Positions 33,904 to 43,507 are shown, counted from the first letter of the stretch. The stretch: 64,000 bases of DNA from Candidatus Bathyarchaeota archaeon (GCA_018396705.1 JAGTQZ010000001.1:1-64000), one strand, 5' to 3'. Made by a program: numbers and translations. The notes: a model not told the origin generated them from the letters alone.

Positions 33904-34132
33904 TTTAGTTGCCTCTCCCTCGATTTAGACTGTTTCAATAAAAATCTTAAAAATTGGCGAATTTAGCCTTTGAGCTTTTTCGATAATGCTCTTTGACTTG
34001 TCGTGGATATATAACCTATTGTCACATGGAAGCTGTCAATAATATCTCGCAAGTATATCATTAAGATGAAGGTTAGAATAAGTTTAAATGCTGAAAGCTT
34101 CTAGGTTTCTGTTATTCCGGCGAGGGAGAAAC

Positions 34133-35758
34133 GTGACAAAGTATGTTTTCGTTACTGGCGGTGTTTTAAGCTCTGTAGGTAAGGGTATTGTAACCTCTTC
34201 CATCGGTAAAATGCTCCAGGCAAGGGGCTATAATGTAACGGCTATAAAAATAGATCCTTACGTGAATGTTGACGCTGGAACCATGAATCCTTACATGCAC
34301 GGCGAAGTCTACGTGACAGAAGACGGTGGCGAAACTGATTTGGATCTTGGCTGGTATGAACGTTTTCTCGATCTAAGCTTGAAAAAAGAGAATAACATTA
34401 CAACTGGAATAGTTTATAAGGCTGTTATAGAGAAGGAACGCCGTGGAGACTTTCTTGGAAGATGTGTCCAAATAGTCCCACACGTTACCAACGAGATTAA
34501 GAGTCGCATAAGGAGCGTTGCGGCGAACTCAAGCGCAGACGTTGTATTAACAGAAGTTGGTGGGACGGTTGGTGACATTGAAGGATTGCCTTTTCTAGAA
34601 GCTATACGCCAAATGCGTTTGGAGGAAGGATTTGAAAACACTTTGTATGTTCATGTGGCTCTAGTCCCGATTCTAGATGTTACAAAAGAAATGAAAACGA
34701 AACCACTGCAGCACAGCGTTAACGAGCTTCGCCGCATTGGCATTCAGCCAGATATAATTGTTGCACGGTGCTCACAAATGATAGACTCTGAAACTTTAAG
34801 AAAAATAGCATTATTTGGAACAATACCGGAAAACGCCGTTTTCTGCTCTTACAACGTCGAATCTATTTACCAAGTTCCGCTTATCCTTGACGAGCAAGGA
34901 ATGGGCAATTTCATTTGTAGGCGACTCGGGCTTCTGGAACGCATACCAGACTATAACGACTGGAAAAAATTTATTAACGCCATACTCAATCCGGAGCATG
35001 AAATTAAAATAGCGCTTGTTGGAAAATATGCGGGTTTAGTCGACAGTTACGTAAGTATGAACGAGGCGCTCCGCCATGCAGGAGCAGCATGTAGAACAAA
35101 AGTTTGCATTCACTACATTGAAGCTGAAATTTTCGAGAAGAACCCAAACAATGTTGAGATACTAAAAGATTTTGATGGAATCTTTGTTCCCTATGGTTTC
35201 GGTCCAAGAGGAGCTGAAGGAAAAATTGCGGCCATAAAATTTGCAAGGGAAAACAATATACCTTTCTTGGGGATATGCTTTGGCTTTCAGTTGGCTGTGG
35301 TGGAGTTCGCCCGCAACGTGTGCAGTTTAGAAGGAGCCAACAGCACTGAAATAGACCCTGACTCACCACATCCAGTCATTGACCTTATGCCTGAGCAGAG
35401 GGGCATAGAACTCAAAGGAGCCACGATGCGACTGGGCGCGCACAAAGTACTCATAAAGCCGGGCACTTTGGCGTATAAACTTTACCGAAGCGAGGAAATC
35501 TTTGAGCGTCACCGCCACAGATTTGAAGTGAACATAGACTACCTAAAAAAATTTGAAGAGAACGGTCTCATGTTTTCCGGCAGAAGCCCAGATGGCAAAA
35601 GGATGGAAATCCTAGAGTTGCCGAATCACTATTTCTTTCTAGCATCTCAATTCCATGGTGAGTTTAAAAGTCGACCCGGTAAGCCTAATCCAGAATATTA
35701 CGGTTTTGTGAAGGCTTGCTTAGATCGTAAGCTTGGAAAAACAAAACTAGAATTTTAA
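34133..35758 (+). CDS. pyrG: CTP synthase
   Basis: Makes CTP from UTP with glutamine as nitrogen donor. The synthetase domain begins KYVFVTGGVLSSVGKGIVTSSIGKML, with KIDPYVNVDAGTMNPYMHGEVYVTEDGGETDLDLG. The glutaminase domain starts near residue 290 (KIALVGKYAGLVDSYVS) and carries the catalytic Cys in FLGICFGFQLA and the His/Glu pair in SQFHGEFKSRPGKP. I take GTG 34133 with AGGGAG upstream; an in-frame ATG at 34088 would add 15 residues not found in the family. Normal length, about 541. Confidence 0.95.
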   Translation: MTKYVFVTGGVLSSVGKGIVTSSIGKMLQARGYNVTAIKIDPYVNVDAGTMNPYMHGEVYVTEDGGETDLDLGWYERFLDLSLKKENNITTGIVYKAVIEKERRGDFLGRCVQIVPHVTNEIKSRIRSVAANSSADVVLTEVGGTVGDIEGLPFLEAIRQMRLEEGFENTLYVHVALVPILDVTKEMKTKPLQHSVNELRRIGIQPDIIVARCSQMIDSETLRKIALFGTIPENAVFCSYNVESIYQVPLILDEQGMGNFICRRLGLLERIPDYNDWKKFINAILNPEHEIKIALVGKYAGLVDSYVSMNEALRHAGAACRTKVCIHYIEAEIFEKNPNNVEILKDFDGIFVPYGFGPRGAEGKIAAIKFARENNIPFLGICFGFQLAVVEFARNVCSLEGANSTEIDPDSPHPVIDLMPEQRGIELKGATMRLGAHKVLIKPGTLAYKLYRSEEIFERHRHRFEVNIDYLKKFEENGLMFSGRSPDGKRMEILELPNHYFFLASQFHGEFKSRPGKPNPEYYGFVKACLDRKLGKTKLEF

Positions 35759-35767
35759 AGCTAATGT

Positions 35768-36322
35768 TTATAAGCCTATCTCTTGGGCAATTCCTCTTAA
35801 ACTGTTTAAGGCTATCTCAAAAAATCTCTCCTTAGGAATTCCAATTTCCTCGCATAGGAGAATTCTTTCCCTTTCGACCCCCCTTGCAAAGTCTTTGTCT
35901 TTGAACTTTTTCACCACCGTCTCTACCTTTACTTCTGCCAATTTTTTAGAAGGCATCACGAGAGCACATGCCACCAGCAAACCTGAAACTGCGTCACTGG
36001 CGATTAATGCCTTCTCCATTCTGCTTTTCGGCTCGACACCTGTATGTTTGAAATTGTGCGCTTTTATCGCCCTCAAAAGTTCTTTAGGCACTGCTTCCTT
36101 GAGGATTTCCTCTGCAATTAGGGAGTGCTTTTCTGGTGAAGTTTCTGTCTTCTCATAGTCCACGTCGTGTAGTAGGCCTACTAGACCCCATTTTTCTTCA
36201 TTTTCCTCGAATTGTCTTGCTAGACTCCGCATTATCGCTTCCACTGCAAGCATGTGATAGAGAATGTTCCTTTTCGATACATGCTTTCTAACAATGTTTA
36301 AGGCTTCTTCTCTTGTCAGCAT
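35768..36322 (-). CDS. HD-domain phosphohydrolase
   Basis: 184 residues of the HD superfamily: H in ILYHMLAVEAIM, the HD pair in LVGLLHDVDYEK, H in EKHSLIAEEIL and D in KALIASDAVSGL. Archaeal members of this size are common and uncharacterised. It ends 9 bp after the convergent CTP synthase gene, so the two genes share a very short terminator space. Confidence 0.82.
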   Translation of the reverse strand: MLTREEALNIVRKHVSKRNILYHMLAVEAIMRSLARQFEENEEKWGLVGLLHDVDYEKTETSPEKHSLIAEEILKEAVPKELLRAIKAHNFKHTGVEPKSRMEKALIASDAVSGLLVACALVMPSKKLAEVKVETVVKKFKDKDFARGVERERILLCEEIGIPKERFFEIALNSLRGIAQEIGL

Positions 36323-36525
36323 GAGTTGCCCCTTCAGCTCGTCTTTCTAATTTTTAACCATTTAGTCTTTTCGAGTGCATTCTCCAAAATTTGACTGTCC
36401 ACTGGAGCGTAAACAGAAACGCTCGATGTGTATAAGGTATGGAAAATTAAGGAAATCGTGAATTGGACAAAGTATATAATTTGGCTTTTAAGAATTTTCT
36501 GGGTCGATGTGAGATGTAGGTGAAC

Positions 36526-37605
36526 ATGGTTTCAGCCAAGCCTAAACTCACTTGGAAAACTGTGGTCTTGCCGCTGGTGGGCATAGCGGCCTTCCTTGCG
36601 TATCTATACTTTTTCCGAGCGGATATGCCTGAAATTGTTGCAACTATTCGAACAGCTGACACGCTCATATATTTTTTGGCCGCTTTACTAATCTTTGTTG
36701 ACACTTTTCTTTACGCAATGGCTTGGCGTAGTCTTCTATTACACTTGTCCGTGAAACTTTCAGTTTTAAAGTCCTACCTATACGTTTGGTATGGAACATT
36801 TATGGACTTAATTATTCCAGCTGAATCCATAAGCGGAGAAATTTCAAGAATCTATTTGATCACGAGAGAACATGGAAGCGACGTGAGCGGTAAAGTTGTT
36901 GCCTCTCTTGTAGCTCATAGACTTATAAGTATGGGCGTCGGTTTGGCAACACTTATTGTTGGGATAAGCTTACTTTTGGCAGAATCCCATCTTAGCAGTC
37001 TAATTTTTAACTTAAGCCTATTTTTAATAAGTGCAACTGCGTTCTTTCTAGTTTTCCTTCTATTTTTGTGTATAAAGAAAGACTGGACCTTAAGGATTAT
37101 TGACCGCTTGTTAGAGATTGTTGGTCATATCATTAAAGGGAAATGGAACCTTGCAAAAGTTAGGGGAGACATCCTTAGAACTGCTGAAATGTTCCATGAT
37201 TCCATGCGGGAATTTGGGCGCGCTCCAGAGATAGTATTCTTGTCCATTTTTTTGTCAAGTCTTTCATGGCTTTCTTATTTAGCTATCTCATATATGGTTT
37301 TCGTGGCAATAAGATTTCCCACAAGTTTTCGCCTTTGGAGTGTAATTTTGGTAACACAAGCCATAGTGGCAGCTATAAAGTCTATTCCAGTGGGTATTCC
37401 ATTTGAGGTTGGTTTGCCGGAGATAACCATGACAACCATCTATGTAGTTTTAGGAGTGCCTATGGGTGTAAGTGCGACAGCAACCATACTAAGCAGGCTC
37501 TTAACAGTGTGGTTGAGATTTTTCGTAGGGTTTGCCGTCCAAGAGTGGATTGAAATTAAGGCTGTGAAAGCCTCGCTAAACGCTGGTCTAATAGAGAAAG
37601 GCTAA
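36526..37605 (+). CDS. Lysylphosphatidylglycerol synthase-like flippase-type membrane protein (UPF0104/AglD-like)
   Basis: About 359 residues with eight or so membrane helices and the signature of the UPF0104 family (MAWRSLLLHLSVKLSVLKSYLYVWYGTFMDLIIPAESISGE, and later IKSIPVGIPFEVGLPEITMTTIYVVLGVP). Archaeal relatives include the C-terminal part of AglD, tied to glycolipid or N-glycan assembly. The start may be ATG 36526 or GTG 36520, both close to AGGTGA. Confidence 0.82.
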   Translation: MVSAKPKLTWKTVVLPLVGIAAFLAYLYFFRADMPEIVATIRTADTLIYFLAALLIFVDTFLYAMAWRSLLLHLSVKLSVLKSYLYVWYGTFMDLIIPAESISGEISRIYLITREHGSDVSGKVVASLVAHRLISMGVGLATLIVGISLLLAESHLSSLIFNLSLFLISATAFFLVFLLFLCIKKDWTLRIIDRLLEIVGHIIKGKWNLAKVRGDILRTAEMFHDSMREFGRAPEIVFLSIFLSSLSWLSYLAISYMVFVAIRFPTSFRLWSVILVTQAIVAAIKSIPVGIPFEVGLPEITMTTIYVVLGVPMGVSATATILSRLLTVWLRFFVGFAVQEWIEIKAVKASLNAGLIEKG

Positions 37606-37629
37606 ATTTCGCCGTGAAACTTTTTAGTA

Positions 37630-38091
37630 ATGAAGTTTATGCCGATAATAATAGAAGACGCGTCAATCAAACACTTAGATAGGCTTTACGAAATTGAAAT
37701 GGAATGTTTTAAAAAAGAAGCTTTCACTAAACAGCAAATAGCCCAACTACTTAAAAGTCCAAATTCCATAAGCTTAATTGCAAAAGAGGATGAGCATATC
37801 GTTGGCTTTGTTATTGGCATGTTATTTATCGAAGACAGCAAACCCATTGGGCATATTTTAACGATAGATGTAGCGCAAAGCCACCGTCGAAAAGGGATCG
37901 GAATAAAACTTTTGCAAGAAATAGAAAAAATCTTCAAAAACAAGCATGCCGGAGTTTGCCGCCTTGAAGTAAGGGAGGACAACATTGCTGCGTTAAACCT
38001 CTACCATAAACTTGGATATAGAAAGACCTTGAAGTTAGAATATTACTACGGAAACGCTCACGGGATTCTTCTAGAGAAACCGCTACTCTAA
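37630..38091 (+). CDS. GNAT-family N-acetyltransferase (RimI-like)
   Basis: 153 residues with the acetyl-CoA loop in QSHRRKGIGIKLLQEIEKI (Q/RxxGxG/A pattern) and the C-terminal VREDNIAALNLYHKLGYRKTLKLEYYYG typical of N-terminal protein acetyltransferases. ATG 37630 and ATG 37639 are both possible starts. It overlaps the convergent PPC gene by 9 bp at their 3' ends. Confidence 0.85.
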   Translation: MKFMPIIIEDASIKHLDRLYEIEMECFKKEAFTKQQIAQLLKSPNSISLIAKEDEHIVGFVIGMLFIEDSKPIGHILTIDVAQSHRRKGIGIKLLQEIEKIFKNKHAGVCRLEVREDNIAALNLYHKLGYRKTLKLEYYYGNAHGILLEKPLL

Positions 38092-38508
38092 ATTCAAGAG
38101 TTTAAGCTTTGTCGTTTCATCAAAAGCTCTTTTTAGGTTTACATCTAAAGCTTCAATTATTACAAGCTCTGCTGTGGCTCCAACTCGGGAACCATTCATT
38201 AAGTGACCGCCAAACGCTTTACCTTCATTAGTTGTAACTACAATGTGGACGTGAATTGCTGTCTCACCGTTCTCTTCAACGGCGATGTTTCCCATGCATG
38301 AAGCTATCTCTAGAGGCTCATCTATGCGAATGTATTTGTACTCGCCACCTTTGTAGTAGCCCAGTGTAGCATTTTCAAGAGTACCTATAACAATCAACAA
38401 CCCAGCCTTAACTCCGCATTTTTCAGCTTTCTCTTTAATGGCCTCAATCAAGTCTTCACCCGTTTTTATTTTGGAAAAAATGATTCTCCCAATTTTTCCC
38501 TCAGCCAT
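38083..38508 (-). CDS. PPC/DUF296 domain protein
   Basis: 141 residues forming a single PPC domain (plants and prokaryotes conserved). It has the trimer-forming strand pattern AGLLIVIGTLENATLGYY, ETAIHVHIVVTTNEGKAFGGHLMNGSRVGATAELVIIEA. Archaeal members are putative DNA-binding or enzymatic proteins of unknown role; HxHxx(x)G with GGHL suggests a metal site. It is convergent with and overlaps the acetyltransferase gene. Confidence 0.85.
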   Translation of the reverse strand: MAEGKIGRIIFSKIKTGEDLIEAIKEKAEKCGVKAGLLIVIGTLENATLGYYKGGEYKYIRIDEPLEIASCMGNIAVEENGETAIHVHIVVTTNEGKAFGGHLMNGSRVGATAELVIIEALDVNLKRAFDETTKLKLLNLE

Positions 38509-38615
38509 GACTTCACCACTTATATAGGTTAAACTACAGCTGTGAATATTTCAATCTTCCGAGAACTTTTTCAAACGCAAACCCTAAAAACATCAAGTAC
38601 AATTTAAACGATTGT

Positions 38616-38882
38616 ATGTCTAGGTTTAAGGTAAAAGGGGAGAAAGGGTTCGGGCAGATCATAATAGTTTTATTAAGGAGCACTACGTGGCGTTGTGGAA
38701 AACTTGAACGCCTAATAGTTAAACATCTCATTCACAGAAAAAACGTGGGGTTTGGCGCATCCGAAATGCCTCTAAATGAAATGCTACAAAATTTCAACGT
38801 AACCGGTAAGAAAAAGAACGAGTTTTTAGATGCGTTAAAAAGGCTGGAGAGAAGGAACATAATAAAAATTTTGAAACTTTAG
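38616..38882 (+). CDS. Small winged-helix-like protein, unrecognised
   Basis: 88 residues, basic. The C-terminal half (EMPLNEMLQNFNVTGKKKNEFLDALKRLERRNIIKIL) looks like a winged-helix DNA-binding segment. No gene family is recognised by eye. It is a single gene with little room upstream, divergent from the PPC protein; a transcriptional role is a guess from the fold. Confidence 0.5.
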   Translation: MSRFKVKGEKGFGQIIIVLLRSTTWRCGKLERLIVKHLIHRKNVGFGASEMPLNEMLQNFNVTGKKKNEFLDALKRLERRNIIKILKL

Positions 38883-38904
38883 GCCTTTTTGTTAGAGGAG
38901 CTTC

Positions 38905-39342
38905 CTAAGTTTTTTCAAGGAGCTTTTTTGCGTCTTCAACCCATCTTCTAGTTATTTTTGGCGAAATCTTAAGTTTGGAGGCTAAGTCTTCTGCCGAAGC
39001 CTTTGCTAAATCTCCAACATTTGCAATGCCTAATGCTTTTAGATGCTCCGCCCGCTTTGCGCCAATACCCTTAATCTCAGTTAACTCTAGCGTCGAAATT
39101 GGGGTGGCTTCTATCGAAGTTTTCTCCTCTTCTTTAATTGTTATAACAGGTGCTGCTGGTAAGGGTGTTTTAGCTTTTGTGTTTTTTGGCCTTTGAGTGT
39201 ATCCGACCCCTATGAAAAACAATCCCAAGACTGTCGTTGTAACTATCCAAAGTTCTCTGTAATTTACTTGATAGAAGCAAATTATCCCAGTTATTATAAA
39301 AAATATTACTGCTACTGTATATAGAGCATAATCTGACCGCAT
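38905..39342 (-). CDS. Membrane protein with C-terminal helix-hairpin-helix
   Basis: 145 residues: two N-terminal membrane helices (LYTVAVIFFIITGIICFY and LWIVTTTVLGLFFIGVGY), a polar linker and a helix-hairpin-helix pair (LTEIKGIGAKRAEHLKALGIANVGDLAKASAEDLASKL). Such HhH modules bind DNA or protein; tethered to the membrane, its partner is unknown. Confidence 0.7.
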   Translation of the reverse strand: MRSDYALYTVAVIFFIITGIICFYQVNYRELWIVTTTVLGLFFIGVGYTQRPKNTKAKTPLPAAPVITIKEEEKTSIEATPISTLELTEIKGIGAKRAEHLKALGIANVGDLAKASAEDLASKLKISPKITRRWVEDAKKLLEKT

Positions 39343-39434
39343 TTTATCTTTCTCCCAGCCTAAAATATTTTAGCAAATAGCTTAAATAATTTTCCGAAAA
39401 TTCAGAAAAAGAGGTTTTTGGGTGTTTCAGCCGT

Positions 39435-40823
39435 CTATTTGAGCAACTCTTCCTCTGGGGGTGGTTGTTTTATTAAGCCTTCCCTCATTAGGATTTGCGC
39501 GCTTTCCCTAGCGTTCTTTATTATTGCAACAGCTCTTTCGTAGAGTTCCTGTCTGCTTAGCTTTACTCTGGCTACTCCTTGTTCAATCGACTTTAAGGCG
39601 CAGGCTACTGCCTCGCGGGGGAAAACTTCCCACTCCTCCATTCGTGGTAGGATGTCATCTTCATGTATGCCTCTTTCCTCTGCGAACTTTGCTAGCTCTT
39701 CTGCGGCGGCAACGCACATATCATCTGTAATAGTTTTGGCTTTGACATCTAAAACTCCGCGGAAAATACCTGGAAAGCCCAAACTGTTGTTGACTTGGTT
39801 TGGAAAGTCGCTTCTTCCAGTAGCCACTATTCTGGCTCCAGCTTCTTTAGCTTCCCAAGGCCAAATTTCAGGAATTGGATTTGCACAGGCAAAGACTATG
39901 GCGTCGTTTGCCATTGTGGATATCCACTCCTTCTTTATTGTGCCTGGCCCTGGCTTTGATGCGGCGACAACAGCATCTACACCTTTAAATGCGTCCGCTA
40001 TGTCTCCTGTTCTGCCTTCAGCGTTCGTTATCTGGGCTAACTCATACTTCCATGGATCTTCCTCTTTTGAGATATCCTTTCTTCCAGGGTATATTATGCC
40101 CTTTGTGTCTACCATGATAATGTTTCCAGGCTTTATTCCCCATTTTATTAGAACGTAGGCTGTTCGGATGTTAGCTGCTCCGGCACCAATAAGCGTTATT
40201 AAGCTTTCTTGAGGCTTTTTACCCACTATTTTGAAGGCGTTTATCAATCCGGCCAATATAACTGTGGCTGTTCCCTGCTGGTCATCATGCCAAACTGGGA
40301 TTTGCAATCTTTTACGGGCTTCTTCTAAGATGTAGAAGCATTTCGGTTTTTCAATGTCTTCAAGATTTATCCCGCCAAAGGAAGGTTCAATCAGCTCGCA
40401 TGCTCTGACGATTTCGTCTGGGTCTTTGGTTTTTAGGCATATGGGGAAAGCGTCAACTCCACCTAAATACTTGAAAAGCAGTGCTTTTCCTTCCATAACA
40501 GGCATAGCTGCCTCTGGACCTATGTCTCCTAAGCCTAAAACACGAGTGCCATCTGAAACGACTGCTACATAATTCCAACGATTTGTTAATTCGAATACTT
40601 TTTCAGGGTTTGCATTGATTTCTCGGCATGGAGCTGCGACTCCCGGCGTGTACCATATGGCAAAGTCTTCATAGCTTCTTATAACACATTTTGGCATGAC
40701 TTGAACTTTGCCTTCGTAAAATTTGTGCATGGGCGGGGCAAGTTGGGAAGGCTTTTTAGCTTTTGCGAGAAGCTCTTCAACTGTGGGTTTTCTTTTTTCC
40801 TCCTTTTTTGGTGAGCACATCAT
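39435..40823 (-). CDS. maeB: NAD(P)-dependent malic enzyme
   Basis: Decarboxylates malate to pyruvate. Markers are YTPGVAAPC, NRWNYVAVVSDGTRVLGLGDIGPEAAMPVMEGKALLFKYLGGVDAFPI, the metal block INLEDIEKPKCF and WHDDQQGTATVILAGL, and the Rossmann LITLIGAGAANIRTAYVLIKWG. It is 462 residues, the short form without a phosphotransacetylase domain. It is monocistronic on the minus strand, and supplies pyruvate or NADPH from the C4 pool. Confidence 0.95.
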   Translation of the reverse strand: MMCSPKKEEKRKPTVEELLAKAKKPSQLAPPMHKFYEGKVQVMPKCVIRSYEDFAIWYTPGVAAPCREINANPEKVFELTNRWNYVAVVSDGTRVLGLGDIGPEAAMPVMEGKALLFKYLGGVDAFPICLKTKDPDEIVRACELIEPSFGGINLEDIEKPKCFYILEEARKRLQIPVWHDDQQGTATVILAGLINAFKIVGKKPQESLITLIGAGAANIRTAYVLIKWGIKPGNIIMVDTKGIIYPGRKDISKEEDPWKYELAQITNAEGRTGDIADAFKGVDAVVAASKPGPGTIKKEWISTMANDAIVFACANPIPEIWPWEAKEAGARIVATGRSDFPNQVNNSLGFPGIFRGVLDVKAKTITDDMCVAAAEELAKFAEERGIHEDDILPRMEEWEVFPREAVACALKSIEQGVARVKLSRQELYERAVAIIKNARESAQILMREGLIKQPPPEEELLK

Positions 40824-40981
40824 TAATGTCTCCTTTTTGTAAGGATGATGTTGTTTTGCGTATTAGCCTTTAAAGATTGCGGTGAATTTTAACGGAAAAT
40901 TACAACAAGCCCTTTTAGCTTCAATCATTTAACCAAACAATTTTGGTAATTCATATTCGCTGTTCATAATTCATATTAAAG

Positions 40982-41806
40982 ATGGCCCTACTTGTCAAAT
41001 ATACCACACGACGCGCGCCGAAGCTAGCAGAGGTTCTCGGAGGGGCTGGGATGCTGAAGATTTACGGTATATGGCTATCAATAACGGTCGGTTTGGCGCT
41101 GTTATACGCTTTTCAAGGCCACTACCCGGATTTCATGTATTTCTTTTCAAATGCTTTTCCGCCGTTGGTTTCTGGTGCGGCCGTTGTTTTTTCGGGGCTT
41201 TCCTTAGAAAAATACTGGCATAAAGCTAGGGGGCGGTTTTCGACTGCTTGGCTTTATTTCACGGCTGGATTGTTCCTTTGGTTTATGGGAGAAGCCATTT
41301 GGGCTGGCTACACGCTAATATTAGGCGTTGAGACTCCCTATCCATCCGTAGCCGATGTTTTTTGGCTGGCCGGGTATGTTCCTTTCTTTATAGCGCTATA
41401 CCTATATGTTAAGCTCTTCAGCGGTGCATTGACAAAGAAAACTTTAGCCGCGTCTATGGTTGCTACTGTAATTTTGACGGTAATTGTTGTCGGTGCGCTG
41501 CTTATCCCACTTTTAAATGCTGAAGAAGATTTAATGACGCTGGTTACAGACTTTGCCTATCCCCTCTTTGACCTCGCACTCTTTTCTGTTGCACATTTAG
41601 GGCTTATCATTTTCTGGAAGGGAAAACTTGGAAGACCATGGCTTTTCATTAACGCCGCCATGACTATGGATACTTGCGCCGACGTACTTTTTAGCTATGT
41701 AACCGCCAACGGCGCATATTATTGTGGACATGTGCTTGAACTACTCTACCATTTTGGCTATCTATTCTTCATATTGGCCTTTTACATACATATAAAAGAA
41801 CTTTGA
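40982..41806 (+). CDS. Seven-helix membrane protein, unrecognised
   Basis: About 250-274 residues with seven or eight membrane helices and aromatic, Trp-rich loops (GLFLWFMGEAIWAGYT, YPSVADVFWLAGYVPFF). The layout, with a conserved YPS-x-AD-x-FW-x-GY block, resembles membrane-sensor input modules of signalling proteins, but no output domain is attached. A second possible start, ATG 41051, has a good GGAGGGG site; 40982 would add a basic N-tail. The next gene follows within 10 bp, so the two form an operon. Confidence 0.62.
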   Translation: MALLVKYTTRRAPKLAEVLGGAGMLKIYGIWLSITVGLALLYAFQGHYPDFMYFFSNAFPPLVSGAAVVFSGLSLEKYWHKARGRFSTAWLYFTAGLFLWFMGEAIWAGYTLILGVETPYPSVADVFWLAGYVPFFIALYLYVKLFSGALTKKTLAASMVATVILTVIVVGALLIPLLNAEEDLMTLVTDFAYPLFDLALFSVAHLGLIIFWKGKLGRPWLFINAAMTMDTCADVLFSYVTANGAYYCGHVLELLYHFGYLFFILAFYIHIKEL

Positions 41807-41816
41807 GGTTAAAATC

Positions 41817-42143
41817 ATGAATAAAAAAACGTTAGAGTTTGAGAGGGCTTTAATCGAAGCGGTTGATGAGGGCCTACTTATGCTTGGGGAAAGCGGGAGA
41901 GAAGTGGTCTATTTCCGCCTTCGACATTCTTACGCCATAAACAAGGAAAACATACCCTCGCATCCGGAAATTTTTATTGAATGTATACGGAAAATTTTCG
42001 GTTCAGGAGCAAAAGTTATCGAAAAAAACATAGCAAAAATCTTGTACCGCAAACTCGGATTGGAATACGTGGAAAAGAAAAATTTTGAGTTCCTTGAATA
42101 TCTAAAAGAAGCAAAAATGTTGACGAAAGCTGGGAAGTTTTAA
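41817..42143 (+). CDS. Small conserved archaeal-type protein, unrecognised
   Basis: 108 residues, mostly helical. It has the block EAVDEGLLMLGESGREVVYFRLRHSYAINKENIPSHPE and a C-terminal helix (NIAKILYRKLGLEYVEKKNFEFLEYLKEA). This looks like a one-domain sensory or adaptor protein, perhaps paired with the membrane protein encoded 10 bp upstream; that pairing is inferred from position. Its 3' end overlaps the SSB gene on the other strand by 4 bp. Confidence 0.6.
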   Translation: MNKKTLEFERALIEAVDEGLLMLGESGREVVYFRLRHSYAINKENIPSHPEIFIECIRKIFGSGAKVIEKNIAKILYRKLGLEYVEKKNFEFLEYLKEAKMLTKAGKF

Positions 42144-42652
42144 TATCTTCTTTGCCGGGCTCCGCCTCTTCGTCCGCTGAAACCTCTTCCTCTGAAGGGG
42201 CGTCTTTGTTGTTCATAAACTTTTGATGATAAGTTGTTTTGTGTGTTAACTTCGCATGTTAAGGCTTCTTTTGCTGTTTCTAGCGTGCCGTATCTTCCAA
42301 TATTTAGACGCATACTTCCTTTGAATAGAGTTACGTAGCCATTTCCTATGCTTATGGTTTCGCCTTCCTTGACTTTAGTTATATTGTCATCCCATAAAGT
42401 CAAGTATATGCACCCGGTTTCGTCACCTATCAATGCGTCACAAACTGTGTGAGACGCACCGTTTTTTCCGGAAGCTATACTTCTGACCTCGCTTTTTGAG
42501 CCAACCTTTGCCCTAACGTTCACCGCCCTCGAAGTAGGTGTTAACTCGCCGATTTTCACGTCTATAGGTTTTCTGTTTCCGTGAAAACTTTCAATAGCCA
42601 AGACTGAATCAACACCCATGTTGTTTGCAAGAAAAATATGGCGGCTACTCAC
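42140..42652 (-). CDS. ssb: Single-stranded DNA-binding protein, crenarchaeal OB-fold type
   Basis: One OB fold (KIGELTPTSRAVNVRAKVGSKSEV, then CDALIGDETGCIYLTLWDDNITKVKEGETISIGNGYVTLFKGSMRLNIGRYG), followed by a flexible tail rich in Arg and Gly (PFRGRGFSGRRGG). This matches the Sulfolobus SSB architecture with a single OB domain and a disordered C-terminus. The start of about 25 residues before the OB fold is uncertain (GTG 42652, or ATG 42616, also in frame). It protects single-stranded DNA in replication and repair. Confidence 0.88.
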   Translation of the reverse strand: MSSRHIFLANNMGVDSVLAIESFHGNRKPIDVKIGELTPTSRAVNVRAKVGSKSEVRSIASGKNGASHTVCDALIGDETGCIYLTLWDDNITKVKEGETISIGNGYVTLFKGSMRLNIGRYGTLETAKEALTCEVNTQNNLSSKVYEQQRRPFRGRGFSGRRGGARQRRY

Positions 42653-42673
42653 TTAAGGCTTTTGGTTAAATAT

Positions 42674-42922
42674 TCAGCCAAGATACTCTACTCTAGGCTT
42701 TATTTTCCCTGCTCCCTCTCCCTCTAGTTTTATACAGTGTTCACGCTTTCCACTATTGAGTTTTGGGTCCTTTGCCCTCAGTTTCACATGAAAGTTTCGT
42801 ATTCTGAAAACGACGAATTTGCCCCTAAAAGCCCCAGAGTATGCTAAAACGAATCTTTTGCCTTTTCCGTTAAAACATAAACAGGAATGACTACATTCAA
42901 CCGTTGACCGCTCGTAACTCAA
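42674..42922 (-). CDS. Small protein, unrecognised
   Basis: 82 residues, basic and beta-rich with two Cys near the N-terminus (CSHSCLCFNGKGKRF). No family is recognised. It lies between the SSB and DUF59 genes on the same strand with short gaps, and the composition is protein-like, but a chance frame cannot be ruled out. Confidence 0.35.
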   Translation of the reverse strand: MSYERSTVECSHSCLCFNGKGKRFVLAYSGAFRGKFVVFRIRNFHVKLRAKDPKLNSGKREHCIKLEGEGAGKIKPRVEYLG

Positions 42923-42939
42923 AGTATATTTATTTTCAG

Positions 42940-43242
42940 CTATTCTTTGTTAGTCGCTTCGTTGATTTGCTTCTCCATCATGTGTCCACGACAGTAGACT
43001 AGCGCCTTTTTAACACCGGCAACTTTTAACGCTTCGCGTTTAATGTCTACGGCTAGCTTGAAGGCTATGGGGCAGAAAGGACTAGATGGAATAAATTCGA
43101 TCTTGACAACACCCGGTTCCTCCTCTTTAACACTTTTAATCATCTGCATTTCAGCAAAAGTCAAGCCCGTTTCTGGATCAACAACTTTGCCAACCGCTTC
43201 AAACACTTTACTTTCTAACTCGTTCAATTCACACACTTCCAA
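42940..43242 (-). CDS. Metal-sulfur cluster assembly factor (MIP18/DUF59 family)
   Basis: 100 residues, one DUF59 domain: KVFEAVGKVVDPETGLTFAEMQMIKSV, VVKIEFIPSSPFCPIAFKLAVDIK and a C-terminal Cys (VYCRGHMM). The SSPFCP cysteine is the conserved residue of the family, which helps insert iron-sulfur clusters into target proteins. It is the first gene of a possible minus-strand run with the small protein and SSB. Confidence 0.82.
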   Translation of the reverse strand: MEVCELNELESKVFEAVGKVVDPETGLTFAEMQMIKSVKEEEPGVVKIEFIPSSPFCPIAFKLAVDIKREALKVAGVKKALVYCRGHMMEKQINEATNKE

Positions 43243-43507
43243 ATCTTCTAGAATAAAGGCTTGTATAAAGTATAAAAAGTTACGGTTTGTACCAGTATGC
43301 TTTCAAATGCATCCATAGCTCGAAGTCATGGCCTACAGAAGCTTTGCTTTAAACTCGAACAAACTCTTTCAGCAAGTTCGGCCGTTTTCTTCAAAATAAA
43401 CTCAATCATCCCGCCCAGAACCGTCTAACCCGTAATTAATACACCAAAATTTTGCATATTAACTTTTAAATACAATGGATTCTATTCATTATCTTGGAGC
43501 CATGTCA

